Source: an uncultured Verrucomicrobiota bacterium
GTDB taxonomy: Bacteria; Verrucomicrobiota; Verrucomicrobiia; Limisphaerales; UBA9464
Reading direction: 5' to 3'
NCBI GenBank assembly: GCA_903907995.1
Contig: CAIVQH010000046.1
Location: 1 to 64,000 of the forward strand
DNA length: 64,000 nt
Shown here: piece by piece, positions 52,450 through 61,067 of the stretch
Layout of the letters: each line of letters begins with the position of its first letter
How positions within the stretch are numbered: position 1 is the first letter of the stretch
The notes under the pieces: generated by a model
Seen by the model: the letters and a program-made list of their open reading frames with translations, nothing else
Databases searched by the model: none
Told to the model about the DNA's origin: nothing
Position numbers and translations under genes: made by a program

Positions 52450-52485
52450 AAGGCAGGTCTTTGCGGACCTGCCTTTTTTCTTTTT
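52450..52485 (+). terminator. Rho-independent terminator after rplI
   Basis: AAGGCAGGTC (52450-52459) pairs perfectly with GACCTGCCTT (52466-52475) across a 6-nt loop and is followed by TTTTTCTTTTT. This is a textbook intrinsic terminator that separates the ribosomal run from dnaB. Confidence 0.92.
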
Positions 52486-52614
52486 GAGCGCCTGTGTGAA
52501 CAAGCTGTCGGTAGCTAGTGCAACAGCAGTCGAAGAGCTGGTGCACTGATTCCAGCAGTTCGATTTTGAACGCTCCTTCCACTTGTCCGGTAATGCACGC
52601 CGCCATCCGCCGCC

Positions 52615-54081
52615 ATGTCTGAACCTGCCGAATCCAACATCGTCCCTTTAAACTCGCCCGACTTCAAAAAGCTCCGCCGCCAGAAGAGCACGGCGGTGGA
52701 TCTGTCGAAGCTCGACCGCCTGCCGCCGCATTCCATCGAGGCCGAACAGGGCGTGCTCGGCTGCATTCTTTTGTCCCCCGGTGAAAGCCTCGGCATCTGC
52801 CTCGAGAAGCTGAAGGCCGGCGGGGAAGTCTTCTACGACCTGCGCCATCAAACGCTCTTTGGCGAGTTCATCGCGATGTACGATGCGCGTCTGCCCATCG
52901 ACCTCATCACCGTCCAGCAGCGCCTGCGGGATCTGAACCAGCTCGATGGCGTCGGCGGCCTCGCCTACCTCTCGGGCCTCATGGACGCCGTGCCCAGCGC
53001 GGCCAACCTCGCCTACTACCTCGACATCGTCCGCGAAAAGCACGTCCTGCGGAAGATGCTCCAGACCTGCACCGGCGTGCTCGGCCGGGTGCATGAGCAC
53101 GAGGGCGACGTTGACCAGCTGCTCGACGAGGTGGAACGCGACATCCTCAAGATCAGCCAGGATCGTGAGACCATCACGAATCGCGGCATGAAGGACCTCG
53201 TCCGCGGCGCGATCGCGATGATCGAGGACTACCACCAGCGCGCCGGCGGCCTCACTGGCATCAGCACGGGCTTCGTCGATCTCGACAAGATGACCAGCGG
53301 CATGCACGAGGGCGAAATGATCGTCATCGCCGCGCGTCCCTCGATGGGCAAGACCTCGCTCGCAATGAACATCGCCGAGCACATCGTCGTGAACGAGGGG
53401 CTGCCGGTCGGCGTGTTCAGCCTGGAAATGACCTCCGAATCGCTGGTCATGCGCATGCTGTGCTCCCTTGCCCGGGTGAACGGCCGCGCCATCCGCGACG
53501 GTTTCCTCGCCGAGGCCGACATGCGCAAGCTCACCGGTGCGGCCAGCAAGATGGCCAAGGCTCCGCTGATCATCGATGACACCCCCGGCCTCTCCATCCT
53601 CCAGCTCCGCGCCCGCGCCCGCCGCATGTGGCAGCAGCACGGGATCAAGGTCATTGTCATCGACTACCTGCAGCTGCTCCACTCCTCCGCCAAGAAGGCG
53701 CAGGACAACCGCCAGCAGGAAATCGCCGACATCTCGAACGGCGTAAAGGCGCTCGCGAAGGAGCTGAAGTGCCCGGTGATCGTGCTGAGCCAGTTGAACC
53801 GCGAACTGGAGAAGGACAAGAACCGGAAGCCGCGCCTCTCCGATCTCCGTGAATCCGGCGCCATCGAACAGGACGCCGACGTGGTCGCTCTGCTCTACAA
53901 GCCGAGCACCGACGACGATGAGGACGCCGGCACCGAACGTCAGCCGCAGGACGTGGTTCCCGTGAACCTGCTGATCGCCAAACAGCGCAACGGCCCGACC
54001 GGCGACGTGCGCCTGTCCTTTCTCAAAGGTTTCACCCGCTTCGAATCCGCCGCCAAGATCAGCGACGAGGATGTGGGATAA
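52615..54081 (+). CDS. dnaB: Replicative DNA helicase
   Basis: A 488-residue hexameric helicase. The N-terminal primase-interacting domain begins PPHSIEAEQGVLGCILL near residue 38. Walker A is ARPSMGKTSLA, Walker B region VIVIDYLQLLH, and the C-terminal motifs are LSDLRESGAIEQDADVV and LIAKQRNGPTGDVRLSFL. It follows rplI after a terminator, so it probably has its own promoter within 52486-52614. Confidence 0.95.
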   Translation: MSEPAESNIVPLNSPDFKKLRRQKSTAVDLSKLDRLPPHSIEAEQGVLGCILLSPGESLGICLEKLKAGGEVFYDLRHQTLFGEFIAMYDARLPIDLITVQQRLRDLNQLDGVGGLAYLSGLMDAVPSAANLAYYLDIVREKHVLRKMLQTCTGVLGRVHEHEGDVDQLLDEVERDILKISQDRETITNRGMKDLVRGAIAMIEDYHQRAGGLTGISTGFVDLDKMTSGMHEGEMIVIAARPSMGKTSLAMNIAEHIVVNEGLPVGVFSLEMTSESLVMRMLCSLARVNGRAIRDGFLAEADMRKLTGAASKMAKAPLIIDDTPGLSILQLRARARRMWQQHGIKVIVIDYLQLLHSSAKKAQDNRQQEIADISNGVKALAKELKCPVIVLSQLNRELEKDKNRKPRLSDLRESGAIEQDADVVALLYKPSTDDDEDAGTERQPQDVVPVNLLIAKQRNGPTGDVRLSFLKGFTRFESAAKISDEDVG

Positions 54082-54162
54082 GTCCGGAGCGCCGGTCTCC
54101 GACCCGGTGCGGCCTCCGCGACTCCCCCGCCTTCCTTTGAGCTTCGACCCGCTATCGTCCCC

Positions 54163-55278
54163 TCACCCCGCCACCAAATCCTTCGGGTCTATGTAAGGCA
54201 GCCCGTGCGCCTCGGCCACCGGCCGGCTGGTCACCTTGCCGGCCATCACGTTGATGCCGCCCAGCAACGCCGGCTGTTTGCGGCACGCTTCGGCGAGGCC
54301 AAGATCGGCCAGTGTCTCGATGAAACGGAAGGTCGCGTTGGTCAGCGCCTGCGTCGCGGTACGCGAGTAGGCGCCGGGCATGTTCGCCACGCAGTAGTGC
54401 GTCACGCCCTCCTCGACGTACACCGGATCGTGATGCGTCGTCGGCCGCGACGTTTCCGCGCAGCCGCCCTGGTCAATGGCGATGTCCACCAGCACGCTGC
54501 CCGGCCGCATCTTCCGCAGCATCTCGCGGTGGATCAGCTTCGGGGCCTTCGCGCCCGGCACGAGCACCGCGCCGATGAGCAGGTCCACGTCGGGTAACAG
54601 GTCAATCAGGTGCGCCTCGCTCGAATAGAGCGTGTGCGCCGTGTGCAGTGTGATGTCGAGAAAGCGCATCCGCTCGATGTCTACCTCGAGGATGGTTACA
54701 TCGGCACCCAATCCTTGCGCCATGCGGGCCGCGTTCACGCCGGCCACGCCGCCACCGAGCACCACGACCTTGCCCGGCAACACACCGGGCACGCCGCCGA
54801 GCAGCGTGCCGCTGCCACCATGATGCTTCGCGAGGAAGTAGCCGCCCACCAGCACGCTCATCCGGCCGGCGATCTCGCTCATCGGCTCCAGCAACGGCAG
54901 GCGGCGGTTCACCTCCACCGTCTCGTAGGCGAGGCAGGTCGCGCCGGATTTCATCAGCGCCTCCGTCAGCGGCTTGCTTGCGGCCAGGTGCAGATAGGTG
55001 AAGAGCAGTTGACCTGGACGCAGCAGCGGCAGTTCGGCGGGCAACGGCTCCTTCACCTTCACAATCAGGTCCGCCACCGCGAACACGTCCGCGTGTGAAT
55101 CGAGCAACATTGCCCCCGCCGCCGCGTAGTCGGCATCTGGATAGCCCGCGCCTACTCCCGCGCCGCGCTCGACGAACACCTGGTGCCCGCGCTTGGCGAG
55201 TTGGTACGCCGCCGACGGCAGCAGCGCGACACGATGCTCCTGCTCCTTGATCTCCTTCGGGACGCCAATGGTTGCCAT
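54163..55278 (-). CDS. ald: Alanine dehydrogenase
   Basis: A 371-residue NAD-dependent enzyme that interconverts L-alanine and pyruvate plus ammonia. The start [20 protein letters not shown], then [20 protein letters not shown], the Rossmann motif [20 protein letters not shown] and [18 protein letters not shown] are family signatures, and the length is exactly typical. The start ATG at 55278 is unambiguous. The upstream gap has a GCCATTTATC tandem (55344-55366). Confidence 0.94.
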   Translation of the reverse strand: MATIGVPKEIKEQEHRVALLPSAAYQLAKRGHQVFVERGAGVGAGYPDADYAAAGAMLLDSHADVFAVADLIVKVKEPLPAELPLLRPGQLLFTYLHLAASKPLTEALMKSGATCLAYETVEVNRRLPLLEPMSEIAGRMSVLVGGYFLAKHHGGSGTLLGGVPGVLPGKVVVLGGGVAGVNAARMAQGLGADVTILEVDIERMRFLDITLHTAHTLYSSEAHLIDLLPDVDLLIGAVLVPGAKAPKLIHREMLRKMRPGSVLVDIAIDQGGCAETSRPTTHHDPVYVEEGVTHYCVANMPGAYSRTATQALTNATFRFIETLADLGLAEACRKQPALLGGINVMAGKVTSRPVAEAHGLPYIDPKDLVAG

Positions 55279-55376
55279 AGCTGGAAAGAGGTTCGGCCCG
55301 GACGGACGACACGCAAGTGCGCAATGAATCAGCCGCTGGCCCGTCGCCATTTATCGCCATTTATCGCCAAGTACGA

Positions 55377-55751
55377 TCAGGTGGCCTCAGCGCAACACTC
55401 CAACGAGATGCCGGCCTCGGCCAGACATCTCAAAAAGGGTGACTCAAATCTGAGTCCGTATTCGGAGGCGGCGTACTCCACAAACAGGGTCACCGACGCA
55501 CCTGCCGCCTGCATCTTTCGGATAAACGCAGCATGCTTTTTGAGTGCCTTCATCGTGTAAGTGCAAAAGTCGCTTGCCTCATCATGAAACCCCAACTCCA
55601 GTACAAAGAAGTCCATCTTGGCATTCGGTCGCTCAAAGGGTGCCGGCGGCTTTCCGGTAATCCCATTGAGGCGCAGCAGACAGTTCGAAATTTTTGCGCG
55701 CTCAATGTCGCCCGATGGTTCCCGCCGAGGTTGGATGGTCTTCTTTCGCAT
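55377..55751 (-). CDS. Small DUF4279-like protein
   Basis: A 124-residue soluble protein. The C-terminal half (ALKKHAAFIRKMQAAGASVT followed by LFVEYAASEYGLRFESPFLR and CLAEAGISLECCAEAT) resembles the end of DUF4279 proteins, but the N-terminal part is less clear. Start chosen at ATG 55751; further upstream sequence does not look coding. Function unknown; it stands between ald and the divergent radC. Confidence 0.45.
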   Translation of the reverse strand: MRKKTIQPRREPSGDIERAKISNCLLRLNGITGKPPAPFERPNAKMDFFVLELGFHDEASDFCTYTMKALKKHAAFIRKMQAAGASVTLFVEYAASEYGLRFESPFLRCLAEAGISLECCAEAT

Positions 55752-55909
55752 GTTGGATGGCACGGTTTTGTGAAACCCGAAGTCATCTTCGGTTTCACAG
55801 CTGGCGGCGCCTATCCTGGAGCAAAGTCGCCTCCCAAGACCCTGTCGAGTGCAAGTCGGGCTCACTTTGAGCTTTGAACTTTCCGCCCCGTCCTTCGACG
55901 CTCGCCGTC

Positions 55910-56620
55910 GTGAGCCAGCCCCTGCGCATCCACGACATGGCCGCCGCCGACCGGCCGCGTGAACGGCTCGTGGAACGCGGCGCCAAGTCGCTCGGCACCG
56001 GTGAACTCCTCGCCATCCTGCTGCGCACCGGCCTGCAGGGCGCTTCGGCGGTGGAGATCGGAAACCAGCTCGTGCGGCGCTTCGATTCGCTCGAAGCCCT
56101 GGCCCGGGCCCCGCTGGAGGAGCTGGTCAAAGTCAAAGGCATCGGCCGCGACAAGGCGGTGACGCTCAAGGCCGCCTTCGAACTGGCCATCCGCCTCTCG
56201 GAGGAAAAGCGCCGTGAATCACCGGTGCTCGATACGCCCGAAACCCTCGCCGCCTTGCTCCGCGACGAGTTTTCCACCAAGGACATCGAGCACTTCGTCG
56301 TCGTGCTGCTCAACACGCGCCGCCGGCTCATCCGTGTAGAAGAAGTCGGCCGCGGCCTGCTGAACCAGGTGCTGGTCCATGCCCGCGAGGTCTTCCGGCC
56401 GGCTATCGCCGCCAACGCCCACTCCATCGTGCTCGCACATAACCATCCCGGCGGCGATCCGCTCCCGAGCGAGTCGGACATCAAGATGACCCGCGACCTG
56501 ATCCGCGCCGGCCACCTGCTGAAGATCGAGGTGTTGGACCACCTCATCCTCGGCCGCCGCAGCGAAACGCGGGAGAGGGATTACTGCTCGCTCCGGGAGC
56601 TGGGGCATTTCCATAGCTGA
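55910..56620 (+). CDS. radC: RadC family JAB-domain protein
   Basis: A 236-residue protein. An N-terminal helix-hairpin-helix segment (ERGAKSLGTGELLAILLRTG, LVKVKGIGRDKAVTLKAAFE) precedes the JAB metalloprotease-like domain with the motif AHNHPGGDPLPSESD (HxHPxGxxxPSxxD). Despite its name the family's DNA-repair role is not supported; it may be a metal hydrolase acting on nucleic-acid-linked substrates. I chose GTG 55910, where homology begins; TTG 55874 would add 12 residues from a repeat. Confidence 0.9.
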   Translation: MSQPLRIHDMAAADRPRERLVERGAKSLGTGELLAILLRTGLQGASAVEIGNQLVRRFDSLEALARAPLEELVKVKGIGRDKAVTLKAAFELAIRLSEEKRRESPVLDTPETLAALLRDEFSTKDIEHFVVVLLNTRRRLIRVEEVGRGLLNQVLVHAREVFRPAIAANAHSIVLAHNHPGGDPLPSESDIKMTRDLIRAGHLLKIEVLDHLILGRRSETRERDYCSLRELGHFHS

Positions 56621-56629
56621 GAAACAGAA

Positions 56630-56908
56630 ATGGAAAGCGATCAAAAGCCGCTCTCGAAGCACTTCAAGCTCGCTCTCCCGGCTACACTACTCTGGATTGT
56701 CAGCAGCTTTTGGATCGAGGACGCGTTGGGCATGAATTATCGGGTTTTTGGAGTCTCAATGGCCGCCGGCTGGCTCCCGATGGTGGTCGTGGCATGGCGC
56801 CGACCGCAGACACCCACAAAGCTGGACCTCTTCGCCCTATTCGCTGGGCATCCGTTGGTTTTCTTCTTATCGGCAGCCTTTAATCACTGGTATTTCCATA
56901 AGCACTGA
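56630..56908 (+). CDS. Small membrane protein, unknown
   Basis: A 92-residue protein with about three hydrophobic stretches (FKLALPATLLWIVSSFWIED, GVSMAAGWLPMVVVAWRRP, FALFAGHPLVFFLSAAF) and a His-rich C-terminus (NHWYFHKH). I do not recognise it. It lies 9 nt after radC and 7 nt before lpxA, on the same strand, and could be cotranscribed with either. Confidence 0.5.
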   Translation: MESDQKPLSKHFKLALPATLLWIVSSFWIEDALGMNYRVFGVSMAAGWLPMVVVAWRRPQTPTKLDLFALFAGHPLVFFLSAAFNHWYFHKH

Positions 56909-56915
56909 TAGCAAG

Positions 56916-57731
56916 ATGTCCTCATCCCCATTTTTTCACCCAACTGCGGTCATCCACCCGCACGCCCAGCTCGACGCCGGCACCACCGTCGGCCCGTATG
57001 CGGTAATCGATGAGCATGTCGCCCTCGGAGCAAATTGCGTGGTCGGGCCGCACGTCCATCTCACGGGGCACACCACCATTGGCGAAGGCAACCGCTTCCA
57101 CACAGGCTGCGTCATCGGCGACGCCCCGCAGGATTTCAAATATGCCGGCGCGCCGACCCGGCTGCGCATCGGGAATGGCAACGTCTTCCGCGAGCACGTC
57201 ACGGTGCATCGCTCGAACAAGGAGTCCGAGGACACGGTCATCGGCAACGGCAACTTCTTCATGGCCGGCAGCCACGCCGGGCACAACTGCCTCGTCGGTA
57301 ACCATAACATCCTCGCGAACGGAGCCCTGCTCGCGGGCCACGTCACGCTGGCGGACCGGGCGTTCGTGTCGGGCAACTGCCTTGTACACCAGTTCTGCCG
57401 CGTGGGCCGTCTGGCGATGATGCAGGGGGGCTCGGCCATCTCGAAGGATCTCCCGCCCTTCTGTGTCTCACGCGGCGACAACGGCATCTGCGGCCTGAAT
57501 ACGGTCGGCCTGCGCCGGGCCGGCTTCACCACCGAGGAACGCCTCGCCCTCAAGCGCGCCTACCTGCTGCTCTTCCGCTCCGGCAAACGGCTGAAGGCGG
57601 CCCTCGAACTGGCCCGGACCGAATTCGCCGGAATCGCCGGGGTGATGGAGCTGGTTGATTTCGTCGCCGCCAGCAAACGCGGGGTCTGCGCGGATGCGGG
57701 AAGGGTGACCAGCGGCGACGATCAGGAATAG
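56916..57731 (+). CDS. lpxA: UDP-N-acetylglucosamine acyltransferase
   Basis: A 271-residue left-handed beta-helix enzyme that starts lipid A synthesis. Hexapeptide repeats run from IHPHAQLDAGTTVGPYAVID onward; GDAPQDFKYAGAPTRLRIGN and the catalytic-His region MAGSHAGHNCLVGNHN match LpxA, as does MMQGGSAISKDLPPF. Length is slightly above the E. coli enzyme. The start is ATG 56916. It indicates a lipid A outer membrane. The usual neighbours lpxD, fabZ and lpxB are absent here. Confidence 0.93.
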   Translation: MSSSPFFHPTAVIHPHAQLDAGTTVGPYAVIDEHVALGANCVVGPHVHLTGHTTIGEGNRFHTGCVIGDAPQDFKYAGAPTRLRIGNGNVFREHVTVHRSNKESEDTVIGNGNFFMAGSHAGHNCLVGNHNILANGALLAGHVTLADRAFVSGNCLVHQFCRVGRLAMMQGGSAISKDLPPFCVSRGDNGICGLNTVGLRRAGFTTEERLALKRAYLLLFRSGKRLKAALELARTEFAGIAGVMELVDFVAASKRGVCADAGRVTSGDDQE

Positions 57732-58012
57732 GGACTTTGACCTGGAAGTGAGCCACGCAGCGCCTCGGCAAAATCCCGAAGGGATTTCATCATTCAGCCC
57801 AGCGTTGCGTAACGAAGTCAGGCTACGCTGGGTAATCGAGAGAAATTGTGACCTGCCCTGTAGGGGTAGAATCAAATTCGAATGGCAACCGCTCCAACCC
57901 ACGTTGGGGTCGAAGACTGTTTTGTCGGATGACCCAGGGTAGTCGCTCCGCGCCAACCCTGGGCTGAGGGATTGAATCCTTTCAGGATTCGGAAGGGCTC
58001 CTGGTCGCCGCC
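57732..58012. repeat. Non-coding array of hairpins
   Basis: The 281 nt between lpxA and nuoN hold no gene but at least four hairpins: AAATCCC/GGGATTT (57771-57787), CCCAGCGT/ACGCTGGG (57798-57832), CCCAGGGT/ACCCTGGG (57933-57963) and GAATCCT/AGGATTC (57974-57990). A CCCT/AGGG pair lies near 57857. The stems are 7-8 bp and mostly perfect. The array has the look of a dispersed palindromic repeat cluster and may also terminate both convergent transcripts. Confidence 0.65.
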
Positions 58013-59491
58013 CTACTTCGCCGCCGTGTGAACCTCGGCGGCGGAGGGCGGCACATTCAGTCCGGCCACCGCCTGCTTCGCCGTCCGAACGAGGGCGTTG
58101 GGGCAGATGCCCAGATAGAATACACCGACGACACAGAGGACCACAGCCAGCCGGGTCGCCCCACCGACCGCGATCGGCGTCAGGTCGGTCGCGTTGCGGG
58201 GCCAGAACATCGCCCGCACAACCCCGAAGTAGTAGTAGATCGAGAGGACCACGCCCACGCACGCAACCAGCAGCGCGAGGAGGAACATCTTGTCAGTGCC
58301 GATGTGCGCGGCCACGGCCTTGAGCAGCAGAAATTTGCCAAAAAAGCCCGCCAGAGGCGGGATGCCGGCCAGACTGACCATGGCCACCGTCAGGCCGGTC
58401 GCCAGCAGCGGCGAACGCTGCCCGAGGGCGGCGAAGGCGCTGACATCATCGCTTTCGGTGCGGTTGACCACCACGTTGATGACCGCAAAGCCGGCCAGCA
58501 CGGTGAAGATGTAGCCGCCAAGATAGGAGAGCACCGCCGTACCGCCGCTCAGGCTCGCTGCGGCCACACCGAGAAGCAGATAGCCGGCATTGGCAATGGA
58601 GCTGTAACCCATCAGGCGCTTCACGCTTCGTTGCGGGATAGCGCAAAGGCTGCCGTAGAGAATGGTCACGATGCCCAGGCCGAGGATCAGCCGGCTCCAG
58701 TGGGCGGTGATGTCGGGCACCGCGCCGAAGGCAACGCGCAGCAGCAGCGCAAAGCCGGCGGCCTTGGAGCCGGTTGCCAGAAAGGCGGTCGTGGTGGCCG
58801 GCGCGCCCTGATAGACATCAGGGGCCCACATCTGGAACGGGAACGCAGCGATCTTGAAGCCGAGGCCGACCACCGTCAGCAGCAGGCCAACGAGGAAAAT
58901 GGGCGATTTTGCCAGTTCCGTCTGCTTAGCCGCGATCTCGTAGAAGTTGGTCGTGTTGGCCGCGCCGAAGATGAAGGCGATGCCGAACACCATGAAGCCC
59001 GACGCCAGTGCCCCGAGAATGAGGTACTTCACACCAGCTTCCAACGAGCCAAGGCGGCCGCGTGAGAAGCTGACCAGGATGTAGAACGTGACCGTGATCA
59101 GTTCGAGCGCGACGAACATCAGGATGAAATCGTTGGCCGAGGCGGCAAACAGCATGCCCACCGCCGCGAAGATCGTGAGCGCGCAATACTCGGCATAGCC
59201 GACCAGGGTCTCCGAGGACTCGATCGACATCAGCAGCACCACAAGCGTGGCGAGCAGGAAGAACCCCTTGAAGTAGTTCGACATGGCATCCACGACGAAC
59301 ATGCCGCCGAAGGCGGTGCCATCCGCCGGGGCGCCGGAACCGAGCGCGTAGGTGAGCAGGATGGCCACCCCGGTCGCTGCGACGTAGCCGAGCAGCTTGC
59401 GGGCGGACGCCGGCAGCCAGAGGTCGGCCAGCAGCACGCCGACGCCGAGCAGCGTGGCCAGAATTTCAACGGTCAGCAGCGAGTAGTTCAT
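58013..59491 (-). CDS. nuoN: NADH-quinone oxidoreductase subunit N
   Basis: A 492-residue antiporter-like membrane subunit of complex I. Signatures are MFVALELITVTFYILVSFSR followed by LGSLEAGVKYLILGALASGF, and FPFQMWAPDVYQGAPATTTA. About 14 membrane spans are expected. It is the last gene of the minus-strand nuo run, 28 nt after nuoM. Function: proton pumping driven by quinone reduction. Confidence 0.95.
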   Translation of the reverse strand: MNYSLLTVEILATLLGVGVLLADLWLPASARKLLGYVAATGVAILLTYALGSGAPADGTAFGGMFVVDAMSNYFKGFFLLATLVVLLMSIESSETLVGYAEYCALTIFAAVGMLFAASANDFILMFVALELITVTFYILVSFSRGRLGSLEAGVKYLILGALASGFMVFGIAFIFGAANTTNFYEIAAKQTELAKSPIFLVGLLLTVVGLGFKIAAFPFQMWAPDVYQGAPATTTAFLATGSKAAGFALLLRVAFGAVPDITAHWSRLILGLGIVTILYGSLCAIPQRSVKRLMGYSSIANAGYLLLGVAAASLSGGTAVLSYLGGYIFTVLAGFAVINVVVNRTESDDVSAFAALGQRSPLLATGLTVAMVSLAGIPPLAGFFGKFLLLKAVAAHIGTDKMFLLALLVACVGVVLSIYYYFGVVRAMFWPRNATDLTPIAVGGATRLAVVLCVVGVFYLGICPNALVRTAKQAVAGLNVPPSAAEVHTAAK

Positions 59492-59519
59492 CGCGGGGCG
59501 AAAACGGGGTTCGGCAGGT

Positions 59520-61052
59520 TCAATGGGCGGTGTTCATCGCCGTGGCGGTCGGCGTGTGGGCGGCTTCGGTGGCCGGGGATTTGGCGGCGGCGGCCTTCAC
59601 CACCTCCGCGACCGCGGGCTTGATGCGCTCAACCAGCGAGCCGGGGTTGACCCCAAAATAAATCAGCGCGCCGAGCAGCACGAGGAACGGCAGCTTGCGC
59701 CAGCAGCCGGCATCCTCCACCCGGGTGAACTCGGCCTTCACCGGGCCGTGCAGCACGGTACGGATGGCGCGCAGCATGTACACGCCGCCGATGAGCAAAC
59801 CGCCCCAGGCGGCCACCACCACAAAGCCGGGCAGCGTCTTCCACACGCCGAACATCACGGTGATCTCACCGGGGAAATTCGCGAAGCCGGGCAGGCCGCA
59901 GCCCGCCATCAGCGCGGCCACCAGTGCGGCCCCGATGAACGGAAGCGGACGCAACAGACCGCCGAGCCTGTCCATGTCGCTCGTGCCAGTGACCTTCACC
60001 AGGTGGCCGAGGAGGCCGAAGCTCAGCGCCGCCAGCAGGCCGTGCGCGACCATGATGAGCACCACACCGGTCACGCCAATGACGCTCACGCTGGCCAGGC
60101 CCAGGAAGCAGAAGCCCATGTGCGCGAGGCTGGAGTTACCGAGCAGCAGCGCGAGGTCGCGTTGGCGCATCGCCACCCAGCCGCAATAGATGATGTTGCC
60201 GAGGCAGAGCCACGCGATCACCGGCGCCCATTGGGCGAGGCCATCGGGCAGCAGCGGCAGGGCGACGCGGATGAGCGCATAGAGGCCAACCTTCTTGAGC
60301 ACCCCCGAGTGCATCATCGCCGTCGCGGTGGGCGCGGCGGCATAGCCGGGAGCCGCCCACGAATGGAACGGCCAGAGTCCGACCAGAGTGCCGAAGCCGA
60401 AGAGCAGCAGCGGGAAGATCAGTGCCTGCACCTGATGGCTCATCGGCTTTTGGGCCAGCCACGCCTTGAGCACGACGATGTCGAGGGTGTTCGCGCCGGA
60501 CAGGCCGTAGAGCGCGATCAGGCCGGTCAGCGCGACGAGCGCACCCAGCGTGAGGTACAGTGTGATCTGGAAGGTCGCGTAGTTCTTCTGCTCACCCCGG
60601 CCCCAGAGGCCCATCATCAGGAACGTCGGCACGAGGGCCAGTTCATTGAAGAAGTAGAGGAAGAACAGGTCCAGCGAGACAAACGCGCCGATGGCCCCGC
60701 CGGTCATCAGCAGCAGGAGGATATAGAAGAGCTTGGGCTGCCGCTCGATGTCCCACGAGACGCAGGTCGCGGCGAAAGCCACCAGCGAGGCCATGAGCAC
60801 GAGACCGACGTTCAGACCATCCAATCCGACGTGATAGCTGAGGCCGGCGGCGGGAATCCAGGCAGTGTGCTGTTCGAACTGGAAATCGGCCACGCCCGGA
60901 TGGAACGCGGTGAACAGGCAAATCGACCCGATGGCGATGACCGCCGTGGTGAGCAGCGCGATGAGCCGGATGATGACCCGGTAGTTGCCGGGCACGAGCA
61001 GCACGAGGAGCGCGCCGACGAAGGGCGTTAGCAGAAGTGAAGTGAGTGACAT
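59520..61052 (-). CDS. nuoM: NADH-quinone oxidoreductase subunit M
   Basis: A 510-residue complex I antiporter-like subunit. Family signatures are LYFFNELALVPTFLMMGLWG, WPFHSWAAPGYAAAPTATAM and LKKVGLYALIRVALPLLPD, with the conserved Glu (FNE) and Lys residues of the proton channel. A short Ala/Pro/Thr tail follows the last span. It lies 15 nt after nuoL. Confidence 0.95.
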   Translation of the reverse strand: MSLTSLLLTPFVGALLVLLVPGNYRVIIRLIALLTTAVIAIGSICLFTAFHPGVADFQFEQHTAWIPAAGLSYHVGLDGLNVGLVLMASLVAFAATCVSWDIERQPKLFYILLLLMTGGAIGAFVSLDLFFLYFFNELALVPTFLMMGLWGRGEQKNYATFQITLYLTLGALVALTGLIALYGLSGANTLDIVVLKAWLAQKPMSHQVQALIFPLLLFGFGTLVGLWPFHSWAAPGYAAAPTATAMMHSGVLKKVGLYALIRVALPLLPDGLAQWAPVIAWLCLGNIIYCGWVAMRQRDLALLLGNSSLAHMGFCFLGLASVSVIGVTGVVLIMVAHGLLAALSFGLLGHLVKVTGTSDMDRLGGLLRPLPFIGAALVAALMAGCGLPGFANFPGEITVMFGVWKTLPGFVVVAAWGGLLIGGVYMLRAIRTVLHGPVKAEFTRVEDAGCWRKLPFLVLLGALIYFGVNPGSLVERIKPAVAEVVKAAAAKSPATEAAHTPTATAMNTAH

Positions 61053-61067
61053 GGTCGGGTTCGGCGC

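Noticed and set aside
55344-55366. Tandem GCCATTTATC as a possible CRISPR or minisatellite
   Set aside because: Only two and a part copies of 10 bp, no spacers, no cas genes anywhere in the window.
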